Assembly: GCF_032854445.1 (NCBI RefSeq)
Contig: NC_088301.1
Coordinates: forward strand, 56,116,316-56,180,315
Source: Liolophura sinensis
Taxonomy: Eukaryota; Mollusca; Polyplacophora; Chitonida; Chitonidae
Length of the DNA: 64,000 bases
Direction: 5' to 3'
This document shows positions 62,714 through 64,000 of the stretch, piece after piece. The notes under the pieces were generated by a model. It was not told the origin of the DNA. It did no database searches and saw nothing but the letters and a program-made list of their open reading frames with translations. The translations under genes and the position numbers were made by a program. The first letter of the stretch is position 1; every line of letters begins with the position of its first letter.

Positions 62714-63060
62714 TTCGGCCCTTAATAACAGCCTGGCACTCACTTGTCAACTCGAGGGATGGAACAACCACCTTGTGTCGAATCTCGCCTTGCCGATCGC
62801 CGAACTCAAAATTACGCTATCTTCTTCACAGAAATCCTTGGGCAAAATCCAAGCCTGGAGCTGAAAATCTATCACTACATCATTTTGCAGCGACACTCGT
62901 AATATTCAGGCGGAAACTTAATTACAATTTCGAAAGGATTATCGCTGTTTTTCATGCGACATCAGGCAGGAATGCATGGAATGACAGAATGCCTTTGTCA
63001 CATGACCCGAATTTGATCATGTGACCTACTCAGCATACACACGTCCATACGAAAGGATGT
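62714..63060 (-). promoter_or_regulatory. 5'UTR and proximal upstream region of VGLL4
   Basis: Upstream of the main start codon the sequence contains more CpG than most of the window (for example ATCGCCGAACTC and CGAATCTCGCC). Two M-box-type E-boxes lie about 290-310 bp before the ATG: TCACATGA at 62998-63005 and TCATGTGA at 63017-63024. The transcription start is not determinable from sequence alone. Confidence 0.45.
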
Positions 63061-64000
63061 AGTCGAGAGCCCAACCATACTTTAGCAGAACTCTGGCGGT
63101 TTATAAGCTCGATTATACGAACATGTATTGGCGGAAAAAGTACATACATCAAGGTTTACATTGCTGAATACTGTGAAATAACCACTGACCTAATGAAATG
63201 GCTTGTATTATACGGGAAGCGCTTGTAGTAGGCACTATAGCATATCACATCTCGCTGCACTTGCTAAACGGCCTACATATATCCAAAGCGCTTATATAGC
63301 TGCCTTATACATCAATACACACTCCAATAGGTATAACAGCAGCATACACCATGAACACCACCAATTAAAATGGAAAAAGTGTTTGTCTGTGGAGGGGGAG
63401 GGGGGGCTTATTCTTTCAACTTAAACCTTTAAACTTAAATCGCACTTTGCATATGCAAGAAGTAGGCCTAGGTATATTATAACTACACTAACGTGATCTG
63501 CTACTCTACAGACGTAAAAATGATCATAACTCTAATTATTTTAAAAATCTTTACTTATTGTGATGTCTTAATGAAAGATGAAATTTATGAAAGATACATA
63601 CAGGAAAGTGGGGGAGGGGGGCGGTAGGGGTAAGTAACAGCCAGGCTTCACAACAGGCTTCGAAAAGACGAAAAATCAGAATACTTGATTGTCCAAATGG
63701 CAAGACAACTGAACACTTTTTATTGAGTTTTGGTTTCGCATGAATACTTTAGCCCATACTGTTCAGGCTGCGTTTATTTTTCTGGCCAAACTTATGGAAG
63801 GGGTACCGATACGTTAGAGAGCCTTTGCGCATGTTCTTGCATGTGATGCAAGTTTTGTTCATTAAAAATGTATTTGACGCCCGATATGTCTTTGACAAGG
63901 CTCTGATGTGGTACAAATAAGCCTATAAATGTATATATACTATAGAAGAAACATGATAAAGTCAACTTGCTGATTTAGCTTAGGCCTACTAGTTTCACCG
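63061..64000. other. Upstream flank, no gene seen
   Basis: AT-rich to mixed sequence with two G-rich patches (around 63391-63407 and 63608-63630). I found no exon or repeat that I can support. Confidence 0.45.

Overview
This is an AT-rich, gene-poor eukaryotic (animal) window, most probably from a mollusc. It contains spliced exons with GT/AG borders, several V-type tRNA-derived SINEs that look like the molluscan RUDI family (A/B-box head, V core, AATA-repeat tail, target-site duplications), and many tandem arrays. I see no operons, CRISPR arrays or prokaryotic gene structure.

The one gene I can support is a minus-strand ortholog of VGLL4 (vestigial-like 4; Drosophila Tgi/SdBP), a TEAD/Scalloped-binding repressor of the Hippo pathway. 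I rebuilt it from five coding exons whose phases all agree: 62641-62713 (start), 27887-28061, 20920-21266, 20196-20354 and 18771-19009 (stop). The product is 330 aa. Its N-terminus has METPLDVLSRAAS, its middle has RPSVITCAPAG, and its C-terminus carries Tondu (TDU) motifs. There are three TDU motifs rather than the two known in vertebrate VGLL4. The protein also has a PPxY motif and a PLNLS motif. Two more minus-strand segments inside the 34.6-kb first intron (36539-36785 and 49569-49611) begin with ATG after an in-frame stop and end at strong donors in the same phase as exon 1. They are candidate alternative first exons, so one repressor core may be made with three different N-termini. A likely poly(A) signal lies at 16893-16898, giving a 3'UTR of about 1.9 kb.

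Layout: 1-6540 is a 132-bp satellite, homogeneous to about 2610 and then diverged and mixed with other units. 6541-7745 is a tandem repeat of about 310 bp. 7746-10340 holds no recognisable gene. 10340-13095 is a minisatellite complex of 43-47-bp units sharing a GAGCTC core. 13805-14025 is a 17-bp array and 14484-14700 a 19-bp array. 14750-16870 is intergenic. 16875-62713 is the VGLL4 gene with SINEs, a purine-rich minisatellite (38165-39440) and microsatellites in its introns. 62714-64000 is the upstream/promoter side.

Gene families were recognised from memory by reading the translations; no database search was run.
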